From positions 1 to 27,008 of the forward strand of contig JAAEOP010000469.1 in the NCBI GenBank assembly GCA_024223125.1: a DNA stretch of 27,008 nt, read 5' to 3'. Position numbers and translations under genes: made by a program. The notes under the pieces were generated by a model. That model had not been told where the DNA came from. It saw nothing but the letters and a program-made list of their open reading frames with translations, and did no database searches. Below are positions 1 to 7,429 of the stretch, in pieces. The stretch is from Chloroflexota bacterium. Lineage in GTDB: Bacteria; Chloroflexota; Anaerolineae; Promineifilales; Promineifilaceae. How positions within the stretch are numbered: the first letter of the stretch is position 1; each line of letters opens with the position of its first letter.

Positions 1-150
1 CAGCACGTTGGGTGCATCTTGGGGCGGTCGTATATCCCGAATCGGCGGAAACTTGGTATCGGGATCCTTGGCATCATAGGTCGTCAGACCCACATGCTTC
101 ACTTCGGGGATAGGTAGAATTGACCGTTGGACACTGTTTTGTTCACTCAT
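1..150 (-). CDS. Arylsulfatase, N-terminal fragment (cut by window edge)
   Basis: Only the first 50 residues are inside the window; the gene runs off the left edge. The visible protein ends in a proline-rich stretch followed by APNVL. In the large arylsulfatase family the segment TTYDAKDPDTKFPP, then RPP..APNVL, comes immediately before the first metal-binding Asp pair, which would lie just outside the window. Members hydrolyse sulfate esters using a formylglycine residue; neither that residue nor the metal site can be checked here. The ATG at 150 is supported by an AAGGAGA ribosome binding site about 8 bases upstream and by a sigma70-like promoter (195-200/172-177). The family call rests on a short but characteristic segment, so the substrate cannot be stated. 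Confidence 0.72.
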   Translation of the reverse strand, partial: MSEQNSVQRSILPIPEVKHVGLTTYDAKDPDTKFPPIRDIRPPQDAPNVL

Positions 151-171
151 GGCTGTTTCTCCTTTTTATTG

Positions 172-200
172 AATGTAGTCAGGTTAATGTTGCTACTCAA
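172..200 (-). promoter_or_regulatory. Sigma70-like promoter of the sulfatase gene
   Basis: Read on the minus strand there is TTGAGT (200-195), a 17-base spacer and TACATT (177-172). Transcription would begin near 165, leaving a short leader that contains the AAGGAGA ribosome binding site before the ATG at 150. Confidence 0.5.
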
Positions 201-475
201 ACGGACTTTAGCTTCCCCATATGCATTTCTGTTAGGGGTTGTGTGTGGGGGGGGCATCTTAAGTGGATTATAGGATAAAACGGCCGTTGTGGAAAATAAT
301 TAGACATGACAATAGTAAACATAAAGGGGAAGAGTAACCATGAAGGTCAATGAAGATGCTAAATCGTTCACCTGATAATGGTGACTTCTATTGTTGAACA
401 GGATTTTCTACTGAATCCTACCAAGATTAGCTAATATGTAAAAGCGAGCACAATATTCGTTGATCTGTCATGAGG
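201..475. other. Intergenic stretch without a recognisable gene
   Basis: The region contains an 8-base G run near 247-254 and the first ACGGCCGT palindrome (280-287). A GGGGAAGAG followed by ATG at 340 opens only an 11-codon frame, which I do not consider a gene. No RNA gene, terminator or coding remnant was recognised. Confidence 0.6.
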
Positions 476-481
476 TACAAT
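476..481 (+). promoter_or_regulatory. -10 box placing the ATG at 489 at the transcript start
   Basis: TACAAT is followed by exactly 7 bases and then the ATG of the cyclase remnant, so transcription would start at or next to the initiation codon. No good -35 hexamer is visible at 16-18 bases. The same geometry occurs at 5518-5523 and 22576-22581, and with a 6-base gap at 5088-5083 (-). Confidence 0.45.
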
Positions 482-488
482 AACCTGT

Positions 489-896
489 ATGAAATCTCAA
501 TCTACGACTGAAGATTTAACACAACGATTCGCCGCTTTCCTCCATCAAGATTACCGTCAAGCACTCTCTCATAATGATGTCGTGTCTTTACAACCAGAGG
601 GGACAGCACTTTTTGCAGACATTTCTGGGTTCACCTCGTTAACACGTCTGCTCTCGCAAGATTTGGGACGTAATCAGGGTGCTCAAGCTGTTTTGGCACA
701 TATCAATCCTGTTTACGAAGCGTTGATTACAGAACTGTATCGTTACAGTGGTACGGTGATTAATTTTGTAGGGGATGCGATTGTTTGTTGGCTAAATGAG
801 CAAGAAGGACCGAGTGCCATTCGTGCTGTGGCCGCCGCGTTGGCGATGCAACAAGCGATGAACCAATTTACGGCCGTTTTTCTGCATCATCTGTAA
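489..896 (+). pseudogene. Truncated class III adenylate/guanylate cyclase gene
   Basis: The 135-residue product starts like a cyclase-headed signalling protein. After about 36 residues come ALFADISGFTSL, with the first metal Asp, and INFVGDAIV, with the second. The domain stops after the helix AAALAMQQAMNQF, before the strand and loop that carry the transition-state Asn and Arg. Everything usual downstream (AAA ATPase, TPR repeats) is missing. The last residues, TAVFLHHL, are read from the reverse strand of the neighbouring MalT-like remnant, so the break lies at about 866-880. It cannot form a normal active site. Intact relatives are the large genes at 15459 and 19059, but this copy belongs to a different subfamily by its N-terminus. 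The ATG at 489 follows a -10 box by 7 bases. Confidence 0.8.
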
Positions 897-1890
897 GAAT
901 TTCTTCAATCCTTTCTAAAATTGGGGGAATGGCCCACAGTGCAAATTGATGAAAGGCAACCCAAGCTTTTGCTAACAAGAGAATCGGCCGTTGTTGGATG
1001 TGGTCATTGGGTAGTTGGGCCAACCAAACTTCCAGTATGTGCCATTTGTCTTCGTCTAATAATGTACGCGCATGATTTTCTACGACTTGTGCTGCGGCAT
1101 CAAAATCTTTGGCAATAAGTGCATGATGCAAACTTTCTTCTAGTAGTTGATTTTGGGCGAACCATTGCGCCGCCTTGCGATGCAATAAAGCAAGCTCTGC
1201 TTCGGTATACTGTTGTTTTGCAACTTGTCTTAGAAATTGACCAAATAGATGATGATAGCGATACCATGTTTGCTGGGTATCGAGCGCAATAATAAACAAG
1301 TGGTTGTTGGTGAGATGTTCTTTAAATATTTGACCGTTAAATGAATTCGGTTGAGTGTTTTCTGGAGAAGCGCAAAGAGCATCGCATAAAGCAGGACAAA
1401 AACGGTCGAGAACGGCCGTTTTTAAAAGCCACTCTTGTACAATTTCCGTCTGATCAGCCAACACCTCCGCCATCAAATATTCCGTGACAAAGCGGTCGTC
1501 CTTGTTTATGATCTCTTGCGGGAATGTCCCGATTCGTTCGGCGTGGCGCAGCGACAAAACCGCTAAATGCAAATCCGTAATCCATCCTTCTGAACGGCCG
1601 TAAATATCTGTGACCATCTTGTCATCCAACTGTCGGCCCAAACTTTTAAGCAAAAAAGCATTTGTCTCTTCCCGCGAAAGCCAAGCGGTGGGCTGCTCAG
1701 TTAGGGTGTCTAGCCAACTGCTAAGGAGGGTACTTTTACCATATCCGGCGGGAGCGGTGACGAGGGTTAACGGCCGTTGCTGGCGTTCATTCAGTCGGGC
1801 AAGCAAGTTTGAGCGGGGAACCAAATCTTTGGTAACAAATGGGCGGTTTAGCTTGGTTTGAATGATAAGCGAATAGTTGTCCGAATCCAT
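868..1890 (-). pseudogene. MalT/LuxR-type STAND regulator remnant, doubly deleted
   Basis: The 340-residue product begins like MalT-family ATP-dependent regulators. It has the TKLNRP start, PRSNLLARLN, and the Walker A APAGYGKSTLLSSW (residues 46-59). At residues 72-73 the text jumps from TAWLS to REETNAFLL. In intact family members these points are separated by roughly 150-190 residues that include Walker B and the sensor region, so an in-frame internal deletion is inferred near 1675. The winged-helix part (EGWITDLHLA, YRYHHLFGQFLR) and the first TPR-like helices follow. The protein then ends at an AEKRP tail, without the remaining TPRs and the C-terminal LuxR helix-turn-helix that would bind DNA. 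The stop codon comes from sequence of the convergent cyclase remnant. Function as a regulator is very unlikely. Confidence 0.82.
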
Positions 1891-1988
1891 AGTGTGAAAC
1901 TTTTACAATCATCGAGGTGATTAGGAGCAGGAATTAAATAAGCCAACAGATGATAATGTAATTCCGTATGTAATTTAGGCGTCACTCC

Positions 1989-2792
1989 TTAAGGTTCCTC
2001 GCCGTTATCACCATTATCTACAATTTTTATGGTCAACGCTTTGGCTTCCCGCACCCAATCGGCCGTTTCCACATTTTGCCACGGTTTTAAGCCGATGATC
2101 TCCTTTATCTTTTCCGGGTCAATCTCAGCCAAATCGGACAAGGTTTTGACGCCGGCCTCATTCAGACGGCGGGCATAAGCGGGGCCGATGCCGCGAATGA
2201 TTTGCAACTGGTTTTTACCACTATACTGCATTTGATCCTGCACGGCCGTTAACTTCTCTTGCAGCGCTTCAATTTGAGAGTCGGCCGTTTCTAATTTCTC
2301 ATCCGCCTCAATTAGCTTTTTACGCAGAAATTGAGTCTCCACCACCTGCTTCAAGGCCCCTTCTATCTGATCCTCTAAATCGTCAACCTGATCTTGGGTT
2401 TTCTCTAGTTGGTTTGCCAAAGTGGTCTTTTCTGTCTGTAAACCAGCAGCGCGTTGTTCCCAGGCCTGCGCTTCTTCCAAGTCTTGTTGCAGATGTTTTA
2501 TCTCCACTTCAGACGCCGCCAACTGCTGGCAAACTGCCTGGTGTTCGTCGCGGGCATCCTCTAAACGGCCGTTTGTTTTTTCCACTTCCCGCCTGGCAGC
2601 CAATAATTTCTTTTCCGTTGTTTGCAGATTGGTATGCTTGGCATTAAGTGTTGCCTGGGTTTTGTTTCGCTCTTTTACGGCCGTTTGCACTCGCTGTCCC
2701 CACCATTTCAAATCCAGGCTCAAAACAACCAGCGCCCCTACCGCCAATCCCACCAACAAAGCCAGCAACCCTACAATGACTATCTCGTTCAT
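1989..2792 (-). CDS. Membrane-anchored coiled-coil protein with helix-hairpin-helix domain
   Basis: The product has 267 residues from the ATG at 2792. This start is preferred over the in-frame GTG at 2798 because the AAGGG ribosome binding site lies 5 bases before the ATG and would overlap the GTG. Residues 3-24 form one hydrophobic membrane segment. Residues about 35-190 are strongly heptad-like and rich in Glu, Gln, Lys and Ala, so a long coiled coil is expected. Residues about 195-255 contain LQIIRGIGPAYARRLNEAG, a helix-hairpin-helix motif of the kind seen in DUF4332-like and 'flap endonuclease-1-like' proteins. That motif usually contacts DNA backbone or acts as a protein interaction module; no nuclease residues are visible. 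The upstream gene (2828-3274) has the same membrane anchor plus C-terminal domain layout, and the two are probably co-transcribed. The role is unknown. Confidence 0.8.
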   Translation of the reverse strand: MNEIVIVGLLALLVGLAVGALVVLSLDLKWWGQRVQTAVKERNKTQATLNAKHTNLQTTEKKLLAARREVEKTNGRLEDARDEHQAVCQQLAASEVEIKHLQQDLEEAQAWEQRAAGLQTEKTTLANQLEKTQDQVDDLEDQIEGALKQVVETQFLRKKLIEADEKLETADSQIEALQEKLTAVQDQMQYSGKNQLQIIRGIGPAYARRLNEAGVKTLSDLAEIDPEKIKEIIGLKPWQNVETADWVREAKALTIKIVDNGDNGEEP

Positions 2793-2804
2793 GGACACCC
2801 TTAA

Positions 2805-2830
2805 TAATTGACAATTTTAATTGTCAATTA
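2805..2830. repeat. Perfect 12-bp inverted repeat between the two HhH genes
   Basis: TAATTGACAATT (2805-2816) and AATTGTCAATTA (2819-2830) are exact reverse complements separated by TT. The right arm includes the stop codon of the upstream gene, and the ribosome binding site of the downstream gene lies next to the left arm. The structure is AT-rich and lacks a U tract, so it is not a typical terminator. It could be an operator, an RNA processing site or a small dispersed repeat. Confidence 0.7.
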
Positions 2831-3274
2831 TGCTGTCAGTTCCTTTGCATGGGTCAGAATTGTTTCGGCTCGGCTTTCGGGAATATCGAGAATTTCAGCC
2901 AGAGCAGCAGGTATGACGGCCGTGACAGCCGCAACCGTATCAATTTCCGCCGCATACAAACGCCCCTGAAAAACCGGGCCAATCCCCTTGATTTGGGTCA
3001 AATCTTCCGGTTCTTTTAAGTCCGCCTGCCGCTGCAAAAATGAGGGGACTTCATTCGTAGGCTGTGTGGAAATTTGTATGGTGGTTGGGGTTGGTTCTGC
3101 GGCTGAATCAGAGATAACCTCTCGCCAACTTCTTTCCGCATTTGCCAATCGGTCTAACAAATCCAGCGCTCCATCTTCGGCCGATGTGCTTTTTTGCCAG
3201 TACCACACAATCAGACCCACCAAGCCCCCAATCAACAAACCCATAACAAAGGTAACTCTATATTTCCCTTTCAT
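2828..3274 (-). CDS. Small membrane-anchored helix-hairpin-helix protein
   Basis: The 148-residue product has a basic start (MKGKYR) followed by one hydrophobic membrane helix (residues 8-26). A polar linker of about 60 residues rich in Thr, Pro and Glu follows. The C-terminal domain contains DLTQIKGIGPVFQGRLYAAE, a helix-hairpin-helix of the same type as in the next gene. The membrane helix near the N-terminus with a short basic start suggests that the domain is either cytoplasmic on a signal anchor or external; the sequence does not decide this. The ATG at 3274 has a weak CAGGG-type ribosome binding site. The stop lies 36 bases before the next gene, inside a perfect inverted repeat. The shared domain suggests that the two products work together, but no function is known to me. 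Confidence 0.75.
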   Translation of the reverse strand: MKGKYRVTFVMGLLIGGLVGLIVWYWQKSTSAEDGALDLLDRLANAERSWREVISDSAAEPTPTTIQISTQPTNEVPSFLQRQADLKEPEDLTQIKGIGPVFQGRLYAAEIDTVAAVTAVIPAALAEILDIPESRAETILTHAKELTA

Positions 3275-3351
3275 AAATACCCTGCACCTATTTCTTATAA
3301 GGTAAACATAATCTTTAGGTCATTCTAATAGGTAAGGCACAAAAACGCAAT

Positions 3352-5076
3352 CTAGCGACAAATCAATATTGGATGGGGAAACTCACGCAAAATACGGTCT
3401 ACTGTGCTGCCCAAAACCATATGTTTTACGGGCCGGTAACCAAAGCCACCCATAATCAACATATTAATTTCATGGGTTACGGCCGTGTCTAACACCGCAT
3501 CCGCAATCGGCCTCTCTCGCAGCACAAGGGTTACATCTTCCACCCCTTGCTCAGCCAAATAACTCTCTGCTCTATCTAGCGTCTTTGAATTTGTACGGTC
3601 AGTCACCACGGTCACTACTGTCAGAGACAAAGGCCACCGTGAGGTTAGATAAGCGGCCACAAACAGTGCTTCATCCGCTTTCGGGCTGCCATCATATGCC
3701 AGCAGCATATTATTCGCCAGCCCTTTGGACACATTCGGGACAATCAGGATAGGTCGCGGACAGCGTTGAATAATTTTGTTGGTGCGGTTGCCGATGCGGG
3801 CCAACGGCCGTTCTTCCGGCAAATATCCTAATCCCAACACGACTAAATCTGCCCACACCGCTCGTCTAATAATTGCTTCCGCCGGGTCAGCCACTTCTAC
3901 GGCAAACTCCCCGGTCAGCCCCGCTTTCAGGCAAGCTCGTTGAAAACGTGTCCGAATCGCCCGCACTTTTTCGGAATCTACATCAGCCTTTTTGGCCACA
4001 ACATGCAGCCCTAACAGCCGGTCATTTTCTCGCTGGGCCATACGAATAGCCCGATCCAACATGTGCCAATCTTCTTCTCGGCCGCTCAAAGCCACCAGGT
4101 AATCGGCAAACAAACAATCCATATCCCGGCTCATTTGGAATTTGCGCCAACGGCCCGGCTCTGGGCCATCAACTAGCCCTGGCGGGACAACCGCTTTCAG
4201 CAGCCGTCCGCCCAATCCGGCTTGCTGCTTTTCCGAAGCCAGCACGGATACTGTTTCATCCGGCTCCACATCCCAACCCAATGATTCTGTAATTTCTTGC
4301 CGTCGCTCTGACAACAGCACATACAAATCAGCTTCAGTACGTTTTGGAAAATAGCGCAAAATACCCTGCTCACGAATGACGTGAATGACAGGCAGATACA
4401 CTTCATCATACCAACGAGACACGGCCGTATCATCATCAATCTGTGTCCCCTCAGCCGTTTCAATCGCCTGCTTATGGGCTTCAATTTGGGCCAACATCAC
4501 CCGGAAATGGCCGCAAAAAGTCATGAACATATCTGTATCCGGGCGCAAGACATCCAGGTCAGTGGCCTCTAAAAACTCGGCATAGCGTACCTTACAAATG
4601 ACATCATCCGCATCATCATCAGGGGTGATAAAAACACGGGTTTTCACCTCGGTTACATGGGCTGTAATCGTTTTAGTTCCCAATTGACGAGCTACAGAAA
4701 CACGATGGTTGCCGTCTATGACGAAGTAGACGTCACCCACTTTATAAACATCAATAGGTGGCATACCGGTCATATCCATCACGGCCGTTTTCACATTTGT
4801 CCACCGTTCTTTATTGCTGTCATGCTTGGGCATAAAATCGCGCGTAAAATCTTCATAGCGGCCCACACTGCCTACGATGGCATCTAGCGGAATCTCCTGT
4901 ATACCCAATTCAACAGACCCTTCCGCTTTCAATTGTTTGTAAATATCTTCATAGGCTAACAAATCGTTTGATTTACCGGTTACGCGAGCCAATAACTGCT
5001 GCATGGCTGCTTTTTTGCGGGCACGCTTAAAATCAGTTACGGCCGTGTTATAAATGAGAGGGTTATAATGGGACAT
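3352..5076 (-). CDS. ParB-like nuclease-fold domain fused to two UspA domains
   Basis: The product has 574 residues from the ATG at 5076. Residues about 55-150 form a ParB/sulfiredoxin-like domain with DGNHRVSVARQLG (121-133), the arginine-containing loop that binds nucleotide in this fold. A helical middle region of about 130 residues follows. Two universal stress protein domains come next. The first ends near PRPILIVPNVS. The second contains LLAYDGSPKADEAL at its start and MGGFGYRPVKHMVLGSTVDRIL near its end, the latter resembling the G-x2-G-x9-G(S/T) ATP-binding motif. The frame is open 26 codons further upstream, but a TATAAT box ends 6 bases before the ATG at 5076, so that ATG is chosen and the mRNA is probably leaderless. 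The architecture suggests a nucleotide-sensing cytoplasmic stress protein; the true role is unknown. Confidence 0.82.
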   Translation of the reverse strand: MSHYNPLIYNTAVTDFKRARKKAAMQQLLARVTGKSNDLLAYEDIYKQLKAEGSVELGIQEIPLDAIVGSVGRYEDFTRDFMPKHDSNKERWTNVKTAVMDMTGMPPIDVYKVGDVYFVIDGNHRVSVARQLGTKTITAHVTEVKTRVFITPDDDADDVICKVRYAEFLEATDLDVLRPDTDMFMTFCGHFRVMLAQIEAHKQAIETAEGTQIDDDTAVSRWYDEVYLPVIHVIREQGILRYFPKRTEADLYVLLSERRQEITESLGWDVEPDETVSVLASEKQQAGLGGRLLKAVVPPGLVDGPEPGRWRKFQMSRDMDCLFADYLVALSGREEDWHMLDRAIRMAQRENDRLLGLHVVAKKADVDSEKVRAIRTRFQRACLKAGLTGEFAVEVADPAEAIIRRAVWADLVVLGLGYLPEERPLARIGNRTNKIIQRCPRPILIVPNVSKGLANNMLLAYDGSPKADEALFVAAYLTSRWPLSLTVVTVVTDRTNSKTLDRAESYLAEQGVEDVTLVLRERPIADAVLDTAVTHEINMLIMGGFGYRPVKHMVLGSTVDRILREFPHPILICR

Positions 5077-5082
5077 ACCAAC

Positions 5083-5088
5083 ATTATA
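5083..5088 (-). promoter_or_regulatory. -10 box of the ParB-UspA gene, leaderless start
   Basis: On the minus strand TATAAT (5088-5083) is followed by 6 bases and then the ATG at 5076. No Shine-Dalgarno sequence fits between them. No convincing -35 hexamer is present at 16-18 bases. The position leaves only about 50 bp between this divergent start and the cupin start. Confidence 0.5.
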
Positions 5089-5137
5089 CACCCGGCTGTT
5101 AACCTTGCATATGGTCAATTCAATTGGAGGAAACGAA

Positions 5138-5497
5138 ATGGAAAAAGTAAACATTGCCCAAAAATTGACGCTATTTCATGATCAATGGCAGCCCAAAATC
5201 GTTGGTGAACTCAACGATTCATACGTCAAATTGGTCAAAGTCAAAGGGGAGTTTGTCTGGCATCATCATGATGAGGAAGATGAGTTGTTTTGGGTGCTGC
5301 ACGGCCGTTTGCAAATTCAATTCCGCGACCGTAACATCTGGTTGGAACCAGGGGAATTCCTCATCATCCCCAAAGGAATTGAACATCGCCCCGTTGCCCC
5401 TGAAGAGGTCCATCTCATGCTGTTGGAACCCAAAACCACCGTTAATACCGGCAACGTGTTGGATGAAAAAACAGCCCAACTGGAATGGATATATTGA
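5138..5497 (+). CDS. Small single-domain cupin
   Basis: The product has 119 residues from the ATG at 5138, which has a clear GGAGG seven bases upstream; an in-frame ATG at 5105 lacks one. The first cupin motif is seen in VWHHHDEEDELFWVLHGRL, giving candidate metal ligands His42, His44 and Glu49. The second motif contains IIPKGIEHRP, with His83. The length is that of a single cupin barrel. Such proteins resemble mannose-6-phosphate isomerase-like cupins, but the actual reaction cannot be read from sequence; some are only binding proteins. It is transcribed away from the ParB-UspA gene and ends 33 bases before the next gene, which seems to have its own promoter. Confidence 0.88.
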   Translation: MEKVNIAQKLTLFHDQWQPKIVGELNDSYVKLVKVKGEFVWHHHDEEDELFWVLHGRLQIQFRDRNIWLEPGEFLIIPKGIEHRPVAPEEVHLMLLEPKTTVNTGNVLDEKTAQLEWIY

Positions 5498-5523
5498 CAT
5501 AAGGCTTTACATGATGGTATGAT
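5494..5523 (+). promoter_or_regulatory. Promoter of the glycosidase-like lipoprotein gene, leaderless
   Basis: TTGACA (5494-5499) is followed by an 18-base spacer and TATGAT (5518-5523), then 7 bases and the ATG at 5531. Transcription would start at that ATG. The upstream ATG at 5519 lies inside the -10 box and therefore cannot be the start of this transcript. Confidence 0.6.
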
Positions 5524-5530
5524 CCCGGAC

Positions 5531-6814
5531 ATGATTAAACCAAAACCTGAAGTTCTACGCCTTCTGTTTTTTTGGGGATTTGCTTTTTCATTACTCACAG
5601 CTTGCACGGCTGAACCAACAGTACCAACCAGAGCTGCGGCCGCCATGCTCCATACAGGCATCGTCAATATCAATGGTGTTCCGGCCACGTTTACCCCCCA
5701 GGGGCCAACAGCAACCATTGATCCTAGTCTAAACTTCAATGCCGCTTCCTCTTTAGGACCAACACGTATACCCACCATCACCCCTATTATTCCTACCTAC
5801 ACAGCCACGCCTACGCCTACACCTACGCCCACACATACCCCCACCCCTTCCGCCACGCCAGATCCAGATAAGGAAACTGCCGCTACTCATTATCCGGCAC
5901 ATTTCTTTGATTACCAGGGCAGCAAAATGAGCCTGCATGTCATTCGCAATAATAATCCCGACATTATGGAATTTGTACGCCAGGCACGGCCGCCGGTCAT
6001 CAAACTGGTAGATGATTTGGGTTTTTCTTCCGAGATTAAAGAAGCATCGCCAAGCACGTTGATTGTGGGACGTTTGCATGTCATCGGTCAGCAATACACC
6101 GGCGTACCGGAAGAAGAGGCTCGTAAATTTGTGCAAAATTTTTTGCCAAAATACCGGGCCAATCCAGCCGTAGATTATTGGGAAGGATGGAATGAACCTG
6201 ATCCCGGCCTGCTTAATATAGATTGGTACACTCGTTTTGAACAGGAACGGGTACGGGAAATGGCAACGTATGGTTTACGCACGGCCGTTGGTGGATTTGC
6301 TACCGGCGTCCCCGAAGTGAATGAGTTTGCCCTATTTGTACCAGCCATCGAAACGGCGATTCAACATGGCGGCATTCTAACCTTGCACGAATATGGCGCG
6401 CCACTCATGACCCAGGGATATGGCAGCGCCCTGCCCGGCTACCCTTTTTATGAAGATCGTGGTTCTCTGACTTTGCGCTATCGTTGGTATTATCGTGAAA
6501 TTTTAGAACCGGCCGGTCTGGTTATTCCCTTGATTATTACCGAAGCGGGCATTGATGGCATCCTCGGCAACCGTCCAGGGCCACCAGGGTATGGTTGGGC
6601 TGATTTTCAAGGGTATGCAGTTGATGAAGGCTGGGGTTCCAATGGTACCGAAGCGTTTATCAACCAGGTGGCCTGGTACGATTCAGAAGTGCGACAAGAT
6701 TACTATGTGTTGGGATTTACGCTATTTTCGGCCGGGGCTATTGGTCACTGGAAAAATTATGACATCAACTCCATATTGCCCCATTTGACAGAATATGCAC
6801 GAGGGCAGAATTAA
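5531..6814 (+). CDS. Secreted lipoprotein with glycoside hydrolase-like TIM barrel
   Basis: The product has 427 residues from the ATG at 5531. Residues 1-25 form a lipoprotein signal with lipobox LTAC and Cys25 as the lipidated residue, so the protein should be anchored outside the cell. Residues about 80-110 form a Thr-Pro linker. From about 120 to the end there is a clan GH-A type TIM barrel. Glu222 in YWEGWNEPD fits the acid/base of the Asn-Glu-Pro motif on strand 4, and Glu338 in PLIITEAG fits the nucleophile on strand 7. The spacing of 116 residues is normal for GH5/GH39-like enzymes, but the exact family and the glycan substrate are not clear. A promoter lies directly upstream. It may take part in extracellular or envelope polysaccharide breakdown. 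Confidence 0.8.
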   Translation: MIKPKPEVLRLLFFWGFAFSLLTACTAEPTVPTRAAAAMLHTGIVNINGVPATFTPQGPTATIDPSLNFNAASSLGPTRIPTITPIIPTYTATPTPTPTPTHTPTPSATPDPDKETAATHYPAHFFDYQGSKMSLHVIRNNNPDIMEFVRQARPPVIKLVDDLGFSSEIKEASPSTLIVGRLHVIGQQYTGVPEEEARKFVQNFLPKYRANPAVDYWEGWNEPDPGLLNIDWYTRFEQERVREMATYGLRTAVGGFATGVPEVNEFALFVPAIETAIQHGGILTLHEYGAPLMTQGYGSALPGYPFYEDRGSLTLRYRWYYREILEPAGLVIPLIITEAGIDGILGNRPGPPGYGWADFQGYAVDEGWGSNGTEAFINQVAWYDSEVRQDYYVLGFTLFSAGAIGHWKNYDINSILPHLTEYARGQN

Positions 6815-6875
6815 CTCTCTCTATTAACTTTGGTCGGGTCTGGGTTTGGGGTTGATGAGAAAGACGGCCGTTAGA

Positions 6876-6903
6876 TTGTTTCGTTCGCTTTTATCAGCAT
6901 AAT
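6876..6903 (+). promoter_or_regulatory. Possible promoter of the DUF1232 gene
   Basis: TTGTTT followed by 16 bases and CATAAT lies upstream of the DUF1232 gene and would give a leader of about 40 bases that includes TGGAG before the ATG at 6947. An ACGGCCGT palindrome lies just upstream in the same gap. The match to consensus is modest. Confidence 0.35.
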
Positions 6904-6946
6904 GTTGCAACAGAGACAACATTCTTGCGTAATGGAGTTGAAAACA

Positions 6947-7378
6947 ATGACTGAATCAAACGAGGATAAATCAATGAATGTAGATACCGCTCTAACAACC
7001 AACCGGCATGATCCCAAATTTTTGCGCGAAACGTGGCAGCAAGCTCGCCTCGTTTTTTATTTACTACGGGACCCGGAAGTGCCATTTTATTTGAAATTAT
7101 TGCCGTTTACGGCCGTGTTATATCTACTCTGGCCCATTGATCTAATTACAGATGTACTGCCCTTTTTTGGTCAGCTCGATGATCTGACAGCGCTGTTAGT
7201 AGGGGGCAAGGTTTTCATTGAACTGGCGCCACAGCATGTCGTAATCAAACATCTAAACGCTATCCGAGAAAAGGATGGTTATGATCCCTTGTCAGATGTA
7301 GAGGTGGACATAGAAACGGCCGTAGATGACGTCACTGAAAATATCGTCATTGATGGCGAAGTGATTGAAGAAAAGTGA
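6947..7378 (+). CDS. DUF1232 (YkvA-like) membrane protein
   Basis: The product has 143 residues from the ATG at 6947, chosen because TGGAG lies about 9 bases upstream; other ATG codons in frame at 6902 and 6932 lack one. Residues about 45-90 match DUF1232: DPEVPFYLKLLPF followed by YLLWPIDLITDVLPFFGQLDDL. The WPIDLI.D..P..G..DD pattern is the family hallmark. The segment around residues 51-75 is hydrophobic and probably inserts in the membrane. The C-terminal 50 residues are acidic and of low complexity. The biochemical role of the family is not established. A strong hairpin follows 7 bases after the stop. Confidence 0.85.
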   Translation: MTESNEDKSMNVDTALTTNRHDPKFLRETWQQARLVFYLLRDPEVPFYLKLLPFTAVLYLLWPIDLITDVLPFFGQLDDLTALLVGGKVFIELAPQHVVIKHLNAIREKDGYDPLSDVEVDIETAVDDVTENIVIDGEVIEEK

Positions 7379-7384
7379 CATATT

Positions 7385-7419
7385 TAGAAACCCGATTTCT
7401 CAGAGAGATCGGGTTTCTA
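7385..7419. terminator. Bidirectional hairpin between convergent genes
   Basis: The left arm (7385-7400) and right arm (7404-7419) form a 16-bp stem with a single T-G wobble around a CAG loop. The core is AAACCCGAT/ATCGGGTTT. It sits between the DUF1232 stop (7378) and the FHA stop (7430) and can serve both strands. The U tract is weak. The 13-base core AAACCCGATTTCT recurs at 13834-13846 in another hairpin, so this may be a dispersed element used as a terminator. Confidence 0.65.
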
Positions 7420-7429
7420 GGATAGATAG

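Noticed and set aside
340..375. Short ORF MKVNEDAKSFT after GGGGAAGAG
   Set aside because: Eleven codons with no promoter-like sequence at a useful distance; too little to support a gene.
2422..2811. Open frames on the plus strand opposite the HhH coiled-coil gene
   Set aside because: They are cysteine- and serine-rich shadow translations of a coiled-coil coding region, without family similarity.
2805..2830. Rho-independent terminator between the HhH genes
   Set aside because: The stem is nearly all AT, has only a 2-base centre and no following T run in the direction of transcription.
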